The notes under the pieces were generated by a model. It had not been told where the DNA came from, searched no databases, and saw nothing but the letters and a program-made list of their open reading frames with translations. The translations under genes and the position numbers were made by a program. 64,000 bases of DNA from Sphaerobacter thermophilus DSM 20745 (lineage in GTDB: Bacteria; Chloroflexota; Chloroflexia; Thermomicrobiales; Thermomicrobiaceae), in assembly GCF_000024985.1 (NCBI RefSeq), contig NC_013523.1, forward strand, positions 868,001 through 932,000, in the 5' to 3' direction. Shown here piece by piece: positions 1 to 7,358 of this stretch; position 1 is the first letter of the stretch, and every line of letters begins with the position of its first letter.

Positions 1-457
1 GGTCGCGCTCCACCGTCACGTCGTAGCCGCCCGTGACCGCGTGATACTCGACCCAGTTATCGACGCCGAGGCCGACCAGGAGCAGCGTCTCGGGCTCGAG
101 GCAGTAGAGGATCTGGTCTCCAACCATGTGCCCGCTCGGGGCGCAGGCAACGAACTGCTTGGCCTTGCCCGGGCCGAAGTTCTTGAAGCTGTTCACCCCC
201 AGTCGCTCGAGGAGGCGCACGGCGTCCCGGCCGCGGACATAGAAGTTGACCATGTGGAAACTCTGATCGGCGAGGGCCACGGACTCGACGCTGGCACGCT
301 GTTCATCCTGCCAGTTGGTGAACTCAGGGAGGACGTGTGGTGCCGGCTGAAGGGTCGCGGTCCATATGGCGAGCGTGCCCTTGGGGTTCCGAAAGAGATG
401 ATCAACGATATTTGTCCCAGAGTCGAAAATGTCCTGAAGGGAACGAGGTGTCTGCAT
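1..457 (-). CDS. GcvT-like folate-dependent aminomethyltransferase / O-demethylase, 3' part cut off
   Basis: The minus strand is open from an ATG at 457 to the window edge, giving the first 152 residues. The N-terminus starts MQTPRSLQDIF and later reads AIWTATLQPAPHVLPEFTNW and VRGRDAVRLLERLGVNSFKN, the layout of the folate-binding domain of GcvT relatives such as the tetrahydrofolate-dependent aryl demethylases LigM/DesA. A purine-rich GGAGG lies about 7 bases before the ATG, which supports the start. Family knowledge says these enzymes move a one-carbon unit to tetrahydrofolate in the cytoplasm. I cannot tell glycine cleavage T protein from an O-demethylase because the C-terminal domain is outside the window, but the N-terminus looks more like the demethylase branch. 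Confidence 0.65.
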   Translation of the reverse strand, partial: MQTPRSLQDIFDSGTNIVDHLFRNPKGTLAIWTATLQPAPHVLPEFTNWQDEQRASVESVALADQSFHMVNFYVRGRDAVRLLERLGVNSFKNFGPGKAKQFVACAPSGHMVGDQILYCLEPETLLLVGLGVDNWVEYHAVTGGYDVTVERD

Positions 458-702
458 ACACAGCCTCCGTCTCTTCACGGCTCCCGGACCTGTGCGGTAC
501 CGGCGCAATGACAGGAAGATCCATGCCAGAGGCTGGTTGAACGTGTGCACCTCACTTTCGGGCGGGCGGCAGGTCGCCGTGCCGGGGACGTAGGTGCGGA
601 TGCGCTGCTGGGCCGGGTTCGGCAGATCGAAGTTGTCACGTCACAGCCCATCACAGCGCGAGCGGTTACGCGTCGTGGCGGTGGGCTGGCTGCGGTGGAC
701 AC

Positions 703-731
703 AAAAAACCCGTCTGGCTCAGCCAGACGGG
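703..731 (-). terminator. Second intrinsic terminator downstream of tRNA-Gly
   Basis: On the minus strand an 11-base arm ending in CAGACGGG (complement of 709-719 and 721-731) forms a near-perfect GC-rich hairpin and is followed by six T residues. This is a canonical Rho-independent terminator. It lies about 77 bases beyond the first one, with no gene recognised between them. Confidence 0.8.
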
Positions 732-807
732 GTCCGCTTCTCAAGCAATCAGGCTGGCTCTGTGCGCTGTGGGAATCACGCATGAAGCCAAGCGCCGTCG
801 CCGAGCA

Positions 808-840
808 CAAAAAAAGCCCGGATTCATACGGAATCCGGAC
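808..840 (-). terminator. Intrinsic terminator of tRNA-Gly
   Basis: The arms 818-825 and 831-838 (CCGGATTC / GAATCCGG) pair perfectly around a 5-base loop. On the minus strand a run of seven T follows. It lies just past the tRNA-Gly 3' end, so it is the transcript end of that monocistronic tRNA. Confidence 0.85.
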
Positions 841-846
841 CAAGGG

Positions 847-919
847 AGCGGGTGATGGGATTCGAACCCACGACATCCTGCTTGGGAAGCAGGCACTCTG
901 CCAACTGAGTTACACCCGC
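847..919 (-). tRNA. tRNA-Gly (anticodon CCC)
   Basis: The minus strand folds as a full cloverleaf. The 7-bp acceptor stem is GCGGGTG/CACCCGC. There is a D arm with AGTTGG. The anticodon stem is CCTGC/GCAGG with loop TTCCCAA, giving CCC. The T arm holds GTTCGAAT, and the discriminator base is T, normal for bacterial tRNA-Gly. CCA is not encoded. It reads GGG codons, which matter in a GC-rich genome. A promoter (940-969) and terminator (808-840) flank it. Confidence 0.95.
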
Positions 920-939
920 ATCAGTACCTGCCGACTCAC

Positions 940-969
940 AGTATAGCAGATGGTTCGGCACGTCGTCTA
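940..969 (-). promoter_or_regulatory. Promoter of tRNA-Gly
   Basis: On the minus strand a TATACT -10 box (940-945) preceded by TGC makes an extended -10. A TAGACG -35 box (964-969; 4 of 6 consensus bases) lies 18 bases upstream. The start site would fall about 14 bases before the mature tRNA 5' end. This is a housekeeping sigma factor type promoter. Confidence 0.7.
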
Positions 970-1147
970 GAGGTGCTCCCGGGGGGGCCGGCGTGCCGTC
1001 GGTCGGTACCGTGGTCCCGCGCCGAGGAGGGTTTCAATGGGACGATTCTCCCGCGCGGGATCCTTGATGACAGGCTACCTTGTTGGGGTGGGTTGTTGGT
1101 GCCAGCGCCGCCGGAGGCGGTGCAGAGCCCGGAAGGGGAGGAGTATT

Positions 1148-1669
1148 GTGAGAGTTGCGCTGATGAGGATGACCGGACGCTGGGTGGCGCTCGTCGGGGC
1201 GGTCGCCGCAGTGCTGGCGATCACCTCGCTTCTGGTCGTGCCGCGCGTGGCCGGGCAGCAGGGCCAGACGATCGTCATCGATGTCGCGTTCGACCAGCCG
1301 AACATCCACCGCCTGGCGGAAGCGCCGGCCGGGGCGTGGCCCGCGCGTGGGGAGGTGTCCTCCGGCGGCGGCAAGATCTTCGACGGCGATCTGGAGGCCA
1401 CGGAGCAGATCGGCGAGTTCTACTTCATCGGCGTCGGCACGTCCGCTCCCGAGTACTTCGAGACCGCGGCCAACCATCTCTTCGAGGTGGCGCGCTTTGA
1501 GCTCTGGGGTCAGGGGAGCATCGACGTGATGGGGACCGTCACGTTCCGGGGCACGAGCCACCTCTCCATCACGGGCGGTACTGGTGCCTTCGCGATGGCG
1601 CGCGGGGAGTGCACTGAGGAGATGGTCGCCTCTCGTCGCGGGCGCTTCACCTGCTACATCGAGCGCTAG
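1148..1669 (+). CDS. Secreted barrel protein (allene oxide cyclase / dirigent-like fold)
   Basis: A protein of 173 residues. I chose the GTG at 1148 because GGAGGAG lies 5-10 bases upstream. Residues 1-38 form a long signal peptide or anchor (basic start, then a Val/Ala/Leu-rich core ending near VAGQQG), so the protein is exported or surface-bound. The distal part has GEFYFIGVG and then a GTVTFRGTSHLSITGGTGAF stretch. A T-GGTG-F-A-ARG pattern is typical of the allene oxide cyclase barrel-like/dirigent superfamily, which binds small lipophilic ligands or guides phenoxy coupling in plants. Bacterial members have no established role. The domain call is from motif memory and the function is unknown. 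Confidence 0.55.
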   Translation: MRVALMRMTGRWVALVGAVAAVLAITSLLVVPRVAGQQGQTIVIDVAFDQPNIHRLAEAPAGAWPARGEVSSGGGKIFDGDLEATEQIGEFYFIGVGTSAPEYFETAANHLFEVARFELWGQGSIDVMGTVTFRGTSHLSITGGTGAFAMARGECTEEMVASRRGRFTCYIER

Positions 1670-1687
1670 GTATCAATCCACCTCTTC

Positions 1688-1748
1688 CAACGCGGCCTGA
1701 CGCCGCCTCGCCTAGCTGGTATGCCGTGTGAGGCGGCGTCCGTGTTGG
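1688..1748 (+). terminator. Strong stem-loop after the barrel protein gene
   Basis: The 11-base arms 1699-1709 and 1730-1740 (GACGCCGCCTC / GAGGCGGCGTC) pair perfectly, and the flanks CCAACGCG and CGTGTTGG extend the helix imperfectly. There is no T-run, so termination is likely but not certain. Confidence 0.55.
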
Positions 1749-1831
1749 AGGCGCGCATCGGGGCATTCCTCGTTACAATCCCGTGAGGGGCAAGGGCCCG
1801 AGGGGTGCCGAACTGAGAGCGAGGAGTGTTG

Positions 1832-3079
1832 ATGCGTAGCCACCTCACCCATCTGGAGTGCACGGCCTGTGGGGAGACCTATCCCGCCGACCGGTTGATG
1901 ACGACCTGCCCGGCATGCGGCAAGGTGCTCTTTGCGCGCTACGACCTCGAAGCGGCGGCCAAGACGCTGACGCGAGAATCGTTAGCCAGCCGGCCGTGGA
2001 ACCTGTGGCGCTACGCGGAGATCATGCCGGTGCAGGATGCTCGTTATGCACTCACGTTGGGTGAGGGGGGCACGCCGCTGCTGCCGGCTTCCCGGCTCGG
2101 GAAGGCGCTCGGCTACAATCGGCTGCTGGTAAAAGATGACGGGCAGAACCCGACCGGTAGCTTCAAGGCGCGGGGGTTGTGCGCCGCGGTGTCGCGCGCA
2201 AAGGAACTGGGAGCGAGCGCGGTGGCGATTCCCTCGGCCGGGAACGCGGCGGCGGCAATGTCGGCCTACGCGGCGCGCGCCGGGTTGGACGCCTATGTGT
2301 TCATGCCGGCCGACACGCCGGAGCCAATGAAGGCCGAGTGCCGCGCGTACGGTGCCCGGGTCTTCCTGGTCATCGGCCTGATCAATGACTGCGGACGGGT
2401 CGTGCGTGCGGGCGCCGAGGCACGGGGCTGGTTCGACGTCTCGACGCTCAAGGAGCCGTACCGGGCCGAGGGGAAGAAGACGATGGGGCTGGAGCTGGCC
2501 GAGCAGCTCGGCTGGCGCCTGCCCGATGCCATCGTCTATCCCACCGGCGGCGGCACCGGCATCGTCGGGATGTGGAAGGCGTTCGACGAGCTGGAGCAGT
2601 TGGGCTTGATCGGGTCGGAGCGCCCGCGGATGATCGTGGTCCAGTCCGAGGGCTGTGCGCCAATCGTGCGGGCATTCGAGCAGGGAGAGCGTCATGCGCA
2701 GCTCTGGGAGGGAGCAGCGACGGTGGCGCCCGGCATCCGGGTTCCGGTGGCGATCGGTGACTACCTGATCCTGGACGCGGTGCGCCAGAGCGGCGGCACG
2801 GCGATCACGGTGTCGGACGAGGAACTGCTGGAGGGCATGCGCCTCGCAGCCACGCACGAGGGGCTGTTCGTGTCGCCGGAGGCGGGCGCGGTCGTCGCGG
2901 CTGCCCGGCTGCTGCGTGAGCGCGGCGTGCTGGGCCAGGACGATGAGGTGGTGCTGTTCGCCACAGGAGCAGGGCTCAAGCATACGGATCTGGTCACCGG
3001 GGAATACCCGGTGCTGAACCCGGACGATCCGGACCTGCTGGCCGCGATCGACCGCGCGTACGGAGAACCTACGGCATAG
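1832..3079 (+). CDS. thrC: Threonine synthase
   Basis: A PLP enzyme converting O-phosphohomoserine to threonine in the cytoplasm, 415 residues. I chose ATG 1832 because GAGGAG sits 5-6 bases before it; in-frame GTG 1826 and TTG 1829 are alternatives. An N-terminal zinc-ribbon-like region (Cys10, Cys13, Cys26, Cys29) is typical of the class with this extension. The PLP lysine is in NPTGSFKARG (Lys112). The phosphate loop is YPTGGGTGIVGMWKA and the substrate region includes PSAGNAAAAM. The gene is a single unit and its 3' end overlaps the convergent mutM by 11 bases. Confidence 0.93.
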   Translation: MRSHLTHLECTACGETYPADRLMTTCPACGKVLFARYDLEAAAKTLTRESLASRPWNLWRYAEIMPVQDARYALTLGEGGTPLLPASRLGKALGYNRLLVKDDGQNPTGSFKARGLCAAVSRAKELGASAVAIPSAGNAAAAMSAYAARAGLDAYVFMPADTPEPMKAECRAYGARVFLVIGLINDCGRVVRAGAEARGWFDVSTLKEPYRAEGKKTMGLELAEQLGWRLPDAIVYPTGGGTGIVGMWKAFDELEQLGLIGSERPRMIVVQSEGCAPIVRAFEQGERHAQLWEGAATVAPGIRVPVAIGDYLILDAVRQSGGTAITVSDEELLEGMRLAATHEGLFVSPEAGAVVAAARLLRERGVLGQDDEVVLFATGAGLKHTDLVTGEYPVLNPDDPDLLAAIDRAYGEPTA

Positions 3080-3905
3080 GCAGGGGCTGGCAGCGGGGAC
3101 AGAAGCGGGTGCCGCGCTGGACCACGACAAGGCGGGCGATCGGCTCACCGCACCGTGGGCACGGGTCGCCCTCGGCCCGGTGGTAGATGTTGAGATAGTG
3201 CTGGTTGTTTCCGGGGCGGCCCAGGCCGTCCCGGTAGTCGCGCAGCGTCGTGCCTCCGCGCTCGATAGCGGCGGCGAGGGTCACGCGTATGGAATCCAGC
3301 AGGCGGGCGGCCTCGTCGAGTGTGAGGGAATTGGCCGGGCGCAGTGGGTGGATGCGGGCGGCAAAGAGCGCCTCGTCTGCGTAGATGTTGCCGACGCCCG
3401 CCAGAAACGTCTGGTCGAGCAGGAGCGGCTTGACGGCGCGCGAACGGGCGGCGAGCATGGCGGCGAACCGCTCGGCGGTGAACCGGTCGTCAAGCGGCTC
3501 GGGGCCGAGGCTGCGATCGAGTGCGGCCGCCTCGTCGGGAGTCAGGAGCGTGAGCCGTCCGAACTTGCGGGTATCGGAGAAGCGCAACTCACGTCCGTCG
3601 TCGAGGACGAAGGTCAGGTGGTGGTGCTTACCGGTGGGAGTGTCGGGGGACGTGACTGTCAATTCCCCGGTCATGCGCAGGTGCACGGCGATGGTGTCGC
3701 CGCTGTCGAGCGCGATGAGCAGGTACTTGCCGCGCCGCCCAAAGTCGGTGATCCGGCGGCCGGTCACGCGCGCGACGAACGCGTCGGGTTCGGGTGCGGC
3801 GATGCAGCCGGTGAACGCACCCAGCCGGACGGCGGCGATGGTGGTACCGTCAACGGCGGCCGTGAGGCTGCGGCGGACGTTTTCAACTTCCGGTAGCTCT
3901 GGCAC
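3069..3905 (-). CDS. mutM: Formamidopyrimidine-DNA glycosylase (Fpg)
   Basis: A base-excision repair enzyme that removes 8-oxoguanine and nicks the abasic site. The protein starts at GTG 3905 so that the mature N-terminus is Pro-Glu-Leu-Pro-Glu-Val, the catalytic Pro1 and Glu2; longer upstream frames would bury this essential proline. A GGAG lies before the GTG. It is 278 residues, normal for the family. The C-terminal zinc finger reads CPRCGEPI ... FCPRC. A helix-two-turn-helix region with LLLDQTFLAGVGNIYADEAL is present. A TATACT -10 box lies at 3933-3938 on the minus strand. It converges with thrC and overlaps its 3' end. Confidence 0.95.
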   Translation of the reverse strand: MPELPEVENVRRSLTAAVDGTTIAAVRLGAFTGCIAAPEPDAFVARVTGRRITDFGRRGKYLLIALDSGDTIAVHLRMTGELTVTSPDTPTGKHHHLTFVLDDGRELRFSDTRKFGRLTLLTPDEAAALDRSLGPEPLDDRFTAERFAAMLAARSRAVKPLLLDQTFLAGVGNIYADEALFAARIHPLRPANSLTLDEAARLLDSIRVTLAAAIERGGTTLRDYRDGLGRPGNNQHYLNIYHRAEGDPCPRCGEPIARLVVVQRGTRFCPRCQPLPMP

Positions 3906-3970
3906 AGTCCACTCCGAACTCGTGTTCGCATAAGTATAGCGCCCACAGGGCGCGCGGAGAGGGAGGTGGA

Positions 3971-4318
3971 ATGGCGAACGATTGCATCTTCTGCCGGATC
4001 GTGGCGGGTGAACTCCCGGCCACAATCGTCTACCAGGACGACGAGGTGACGGCGTTCAACGATATCAACCCCCAGGCGTCGACCCACGTCCTGGTGATCC
4101 CCAATCAGCACATCACATCACTCAACGACGCGGAGGAGACGGACCCAGCGCTCCTCGGCCGACTGCTCCAGGTGGCCGCCAAGGTCGCGCGCGATGCCGG
4201 GCTGGCCGAGTCAGGCTACCGGGTGGTCACCAACACCGGACCTGACTCCGGGCAGACGGTCTTCCACCTGCACTTCCACGTGCTCGGTGGCAACCCGCTG
4301 CGCCTGCCGCTCGGGTGA
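3971..4318 (+). CDS. HIT family nucleotide hydrolase
   Basis: A protein of 115 residues with N-terminal CIFCRIVAGELP (a CxxC pair as in Hint-type proteins that bind zinc) and the C-terminal HIT motif HLHFHVLGG, which supplies the catalytic histidine triad. Members hydrolyse adenosine phosphoramidates or dinucleoside polyphosphates in the cytoplasm. GGAGGTGGA lies just before the ATG. The gene is divergent from mutM with a 65-base shared promoter space. The substrate is not predictable here. Confidence 0.92.
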   Translation: MANDCIFCRIVAGELPATIVYQDDEVTAFNDINPQASTHVLVIPNQHITSLNDAEETDPALLGRLLQVAAKVARDAGLAESGYRVVTNTGPDSGQTVFHLHFHVLGGNPLRLPLG

Positions 4319-4337
4319 TCGGAGCGGCCGGTAGCAC

Positions 4338-4413
4338 AGGAGCGCCGGCGTCTTACCGGCTCCCGTCGTTCCCACGTGACGACAGCACGGGACGGAAGGA
4401 TGCCGGCGCTCCT
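4338..4413. repeat. Structured intergenic inverted repeat
   Basis: The 12-base arms 4338-4349 (AGGAGCGCCGGC) and 4402-4413 (GCCGGCGCTCCT) pair perfectly. The 52-base interior also contains complementary pieces (CCCGT / ACGGG, GTCGT / ACGAC), so a branched hairpin is likely. It lies between the HIT gene and a membrane protein gene. It may act as a terminator or a REP-like element, and no T-run follows. Confidence 0.6.
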
Positions 4414-4497
4414 TTGAGACGTGCGGCATCGTCGGTGAGGGCGTCTGGAGAGTACACTTAGGCGTACGACTGGAGTTCGATTTCCCGGGCGTCCGGG

Positions 4498-5250
4498 GTG
4501 GCTGGTGGGAAGATGCTATACCGCTTCGTCTCGGGCGATGTCCCCATCATGATCATGCTGTACCTCGTGTTCTGGCTCTGGGCACGAGGGCGGGTGTCGC
4601 TGCTGCGGCAGGTAGCGGTGCATGACACGCCGGTCTGGAACTGGATCGGGCGGGTCACGCTCGGGATCGTCCTGGCCTTTCCGGTGTGGGTTACGCTGTT
4701 CGACAACTGGCGACAGCTTCTGGGGTACGCGCTGTCACCGGCGAAGCGCTGGCAGAGCGACCCGTTCGACACCGTGCTGACGGCCGCGCCGATTCGGGAT
4801 ATCACGCTGGTGTTGCTGGCGGCGGGACTGCTCGGCTGCGCGCTGCTCTACTCCCGGCACCGGGGGAGTATCCCGCTGGCGGTGATGTGGGCCGCGATTG
4901 GTCTTGCTTGCATCTACTTCCTGAACCCGATCCGCATCCGGCTCGATGTCTATCTCTACGGCACCCAGGCGTCGCTGGCCGACCCGCAGCCGATTGACGT
5001 CGGGTTTATCCTGTTCTGGGCGACGGGGTTGTACGCGCTGATCACCGGGTTGCTCGCGGCCGGGGCGGCGCTGCTCTTTGCCGGGGTTGCCCTACCGGTG
5101 CGCCTGGTCTACTGGCTGGCGACGCGCGGGCGGGTCGAGCAGGAGGCGCCGGTCTACCAGGTCTTCCACCGTAAGGCGCGGGCGCTGCACGATCCTGCCG
5201 CTGCGGGTGGCGAGACCGGCCCCCCGACCAACCCGGAGTCGGTGGGGTAG
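4498..5250 (+). CDS. Polytopic membrane protein of unknown function
   Basis: A protein of 250 residues from GTG 4498; ATG 4513 is an equally possible start and neither has a strong ribosome site. I count five or six hydrophobic segments: IMIMLYLVFWLWA, LGIVLAFPVWVTLF, ITLVLLAAGLLGCALLY, LAVMWAAIGLACIYFL, and a long FILFWATGLYALITG to ALLFAGVALPV stretch. The C-terminal 50 residues are polar. No motif gives a function. It converges with xseB. Confidence 0.7.
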   Translation: MAGGKMLYRFVSGDVPIMIMLYLVFWLWARGRVSLLRQVAVHDTPVWNWIGRVTLGIVLAFPVWVTLFDNWRQLLGYALSPAKRWQSDPFDTVLTAAPIRDITLVLLAAGLLGCALLYSRHRGSIPLAVMWAAIGLACIYFLNPIRIRLDVYLYGTQASLADPQPIDVGFILFWATGLYALITGLLAAGAALLFAGVALPVRLVYWLATRGRVEQEAPVYQVFHRKARALHDPAAAGGETGPPTNPESVG

Positions 5251-5256
5251 GAGCCG

Positions 5257-5595
5257 CTACTCGTCCTCGAACTCGTCGTCGAATTCATCGTCGAAGTCAT
5301 CCCCGAAGAGGCTGAGGGGCCGCTCGCCGGGGCCACGGTCCGCGTCGTGGCTGGGGGTCAGACCGCTCGAGAGCTCGCTGACGCGGAGTTCGGCCTGGTC
5401 GAGCAGATCGTTGCAGCGACGGACGAGCGCCACCCCACGCTCGTACTCCTGCAAGGCCTGATCGAGCGACAGGTCACCCTGCTCCAACCGCTCGACCACT
5501 TCGTTCAGGACGGCTACCAGATCCTCGTACCCGGCGTCGGGCGGGACGACATCGGCGAGCCATTCATCGTTGGGTCTCTGCGGGGGTGTGGACAT
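5257..5595 (-). CDS. xseB: Exodeoxyribonuclease VII small subunit
   Basis: A protein of 112 residues. The start at ATG 5595 (MSTPPQRPN) has GGAGCGGAG just upstream; an earlier in-frame ATG at 5622 is less likely. The core GYEDLVAVLNEVVERLEQGDLSLDQALQEYERG is the family signature, a two-helix bundle with the Leu-Asp-Glu-Ala pattern. The tail is very acidic (Asp/Glu/Phe repeats), longer than usual. It overlaps the end of xseA by 32 bases, so the two subunits are translationally coupled. With XseA it forms the ssDNA exonuclease used in repair. Confidence 0.93.
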   Translation of the reverse strand: MSTPPQRPNDEWLADVVPPDAGYEDLVAVLNEVVERLEQGDLSLDQALQEYERGVALVRRCNDLLDQAELRVSELSSGLTPSHDADRGPGERPLSLFGDDFDDEFDDEFEDE

Positions 5596-6808
5596 GCTCC
5601 GCTCCTCTCGACGTTTCGACACTGCGCACGACGGCGCCGGCCTCTCCGTCGTGGAACTCCAGCGTCACCTCCTGGTCGACCGTTAGTCCTTTGACGCTGC
5701 GTAGTCGCTCGCCCGTTGCGCGGTCGAGCACAATCGCGTAGCCGCGCCGCATGACGCCCAAGGGATGCAACAGGTCGAGTTGTCGCTGGATGGCCTCGAT
5801 CGCTGCGCGCTGGCTGGCGATGCGGCGGCGAAGGTGCTGGTGCATGATCTCGGCGCGGTTGTCGAGCCGCAGGCGCTCCTGGCGGATCAGATTCTCAGGT
5901 CCGTGCCGCTGGAGCCGCAGCGCCAGCCCGTCGACCGTTTCGCGGCAGTCGCGGAGGATCTCCCAGAGCGCATTGTTGGCTCGGGCCAGCAGGCCGGTCA
6001 CCTCGGCCGCCAGCTCGTTGATGTGCGGTGCCACGATCTCGGCCGCGGCAGAGGGGGTCGGGGCGCGCACGTCGGCGACGAAGTCACAGATCGTGTAGTC
6101 GGTTTCGTGGCCGACGGCGGAGATGACCGGGATGCGGCTGGCAAAGACGGCGCGGGCGAGCGCCTCGTCATTGAAGCACCAGAGGTCTTCCATCGAGCCA
6201 CCGCCGCGCGCGATGATGATGACGTCGACGTTCCCGTCGAGCTGCAGCGCCTCCAGTGCGCGGATGATGGTGGGTGGCGCGTCTTCGCCCTGCACCTGGG
6301 CCGGAGCAAGGACCAACTCCGCGAGCGGGTAGCGGCGTCGCAGCACCGTTTGGATGTCGTGCCAGACGGCGCCGGTCGGCGACGTGACGACGCCGATGCG
6401 GCGCGGCAGGCGGGGAAGGGGTCGCTTGCGCGACGGGTCGAACAGGCCCTCCATCTCCAGCCGGCGCCGCAGTTCCTCGAACTGGAGATGCAGGAGCCCG
6501 GTCCCCTCTGGCTGGATCAGGTCGACGTAGAGCTGGTACTGCCCGCCGGCCTCGTAGACCGAGACCCGACCATGGGCCAGGATGGCGTCGCCGTTCTCGG
6601 GTTGGAAGGTGAGCCAGCGGGCATTCCCGCGGAAGAGCACGCAGCGGAGCTGGGCGCGCTCCGACTTGAGCGTGAAGTAAATGTGCCCGGCCGCCGAGCG
6701 CACGAAGTTGGAGACTTCCCCGCGGATCCAGACGTCGCTGAGGATCGGGTCCGCGTCGAGCAGATCCTTGATGTAAGCGGTGACGTCAGCGACGTCGAGA
6801 ATGCGCAC
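5564..6808 (-). CDS. xseA: Exodeoxyribonuclease VII large subunit
   Basis: A protein of 414 residues. Catalytic subunit of exonuclease VII, which degrades single-stranded DNA from both ends. It has an N-terminal OB-fold (IWIRGEVSNFVRSAAGHIYF), then the catalytic core with PTGAVWHDIQTVLRRRYP, IIIARGGGSMEDLWCFND and VISAVGHETDYTICDFVADVRAPTPSAAAE, all family hallmarks. A coiled-coil region follows. It starts at ATG 6808, 17 bases after the accB stop, and overlaps xseB at its 3' end. The operon order efp-accB-xseA-xseB groups housekeeping functions. Confidence 0.96.
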   Translation of the reverse strand: MRILDVADVTAYIKDLLDADPILSDVWIRGEVSNFVRSAAGHIYFTLKSERAQLRCVLFRGNARWLTFQPENGDAILAHGRVSVYEAGGQYQLYVDLIQPEGTGLLHLQFEELRRRLEMEGLFDPSRKRPLPRLPRRIGVVTSPTGAVWHDIQTVLRRRYPLAELVLAPAQVQGEDAPPTIIRALEALQLDGNVDVIIIARGGGSMEDLWCFNDEALARAVFASRIPVISAVGHETDYTICDFVADVRAPTPSAAAEIVAPHINELAAEVTGLLARANNALWEILRDCRETVDGLALRLQRHGPENLIRQERLRLDNRAEIMHQHLRRRIASQRAAIEAIQRQLDLLHPLGVMRRGYAIVLDRATGERLRSVKGLTVDQEVTLEFHDGEAGAVVRSVETSRGAEHVHTPAETQR

Positions 6809-6825
6809 GGCTCGCCCCTCTACGG

Positions 6826-7326
6826 CTAGGCGTGCGGCTTGATGCGCATCAGCGGATGGCCGTACTCGACCGGCTCGGCGTCGCGCACCATGATCTCCAC
6901 GACGGTCCCGGCCACGTCGGCCACGATCTCGTTCATGATCTTCATGGCCTCGATGATGGCCACGGTCTGCCCGACCTCAACCGTATCGCCCACCTGGACG
7001 AAGGGGCGCTCGCCCGGGGCCGGCGCCGCGTAGAAGGTGCCGATCATCGGCGAGGTGATGATGTGGCCTTCCTCGTCCTGGGCCGGATCTGCCGTCGGCT
7101 GAGTGGACGTCGCCTGGACGGGCGCCTCGGTCGGGGCCGAAAAGGTAACCGCTGGCTCCTCGCGGGCGGCCAACTCGATCCTCAAGTCGCCACGCCTGAC
7201 TTCGAGCCAGCCGATGCCGCCCTCGCGCATCACCTTGACCAGTTCGCGGACGGTGGCGGTGAGCGCCGCGTAGTCCTCCGGCAATTCGGGCCGGGCCCCG
7301 TCCGGCGTGTCGGGATTTCTCGTCAT
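6826..7326 (-). CDS. accB: Biotin carboxyl carrier protein of acetyl-CoA carboxylase
   Basis: A protein of 166 residues. The C-terminal biotinyl domain carries the attachment motif EAMKIMNE with Lys129 as the biotinylated residue. A Pro/Ala/Thr-rich linker (residues 58-86) precedes it, and the N-terminal helix is the usual AccB dimer region. It carries carboxybiotin between AccC and the carboxyltransferase in fatty acid synthesis. AccC (biotin carboxylase), the usual neighbour, is not adjacent; xseA follows instead. A short biotin ligase candidate lies far away at 36569-37105. Confidence 0.95.
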   Translation of the reverse strand: MTRNPDTPDGARPELPEDYAALTATVRELVKVMREGGIGWLEVRRGDLRIELAAREEPAVTFSAPTEAPVQATSTQPTADPAQDEEGHIITSPMIGTFYAAPAPGERPFVQVGDTVEVGQTVAIIEAMKIMNEIVADVAGTVVEIMVRDAEPVEYGHPLMRIKPHA

Positions 7327-7358
7327 CGTTCAGGCCGCTCCACTCGTGCGCAGTGTGC

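Larger units (their letters stand above)
458..846. other. Long intergenic region with two minus-strand terminators
   Basis: No convincing gene. It holds two hairpin plus T-run terminators on the minus strand (703-731 and 808-840) and then about 245 bases of leader or promoter for the GcvT-like gene. Open frames crossing it have no ribosome site and overlap the tRNA. I see no clear -10/-35 pair for the GcvT-like gene. Confidence 0.6.
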
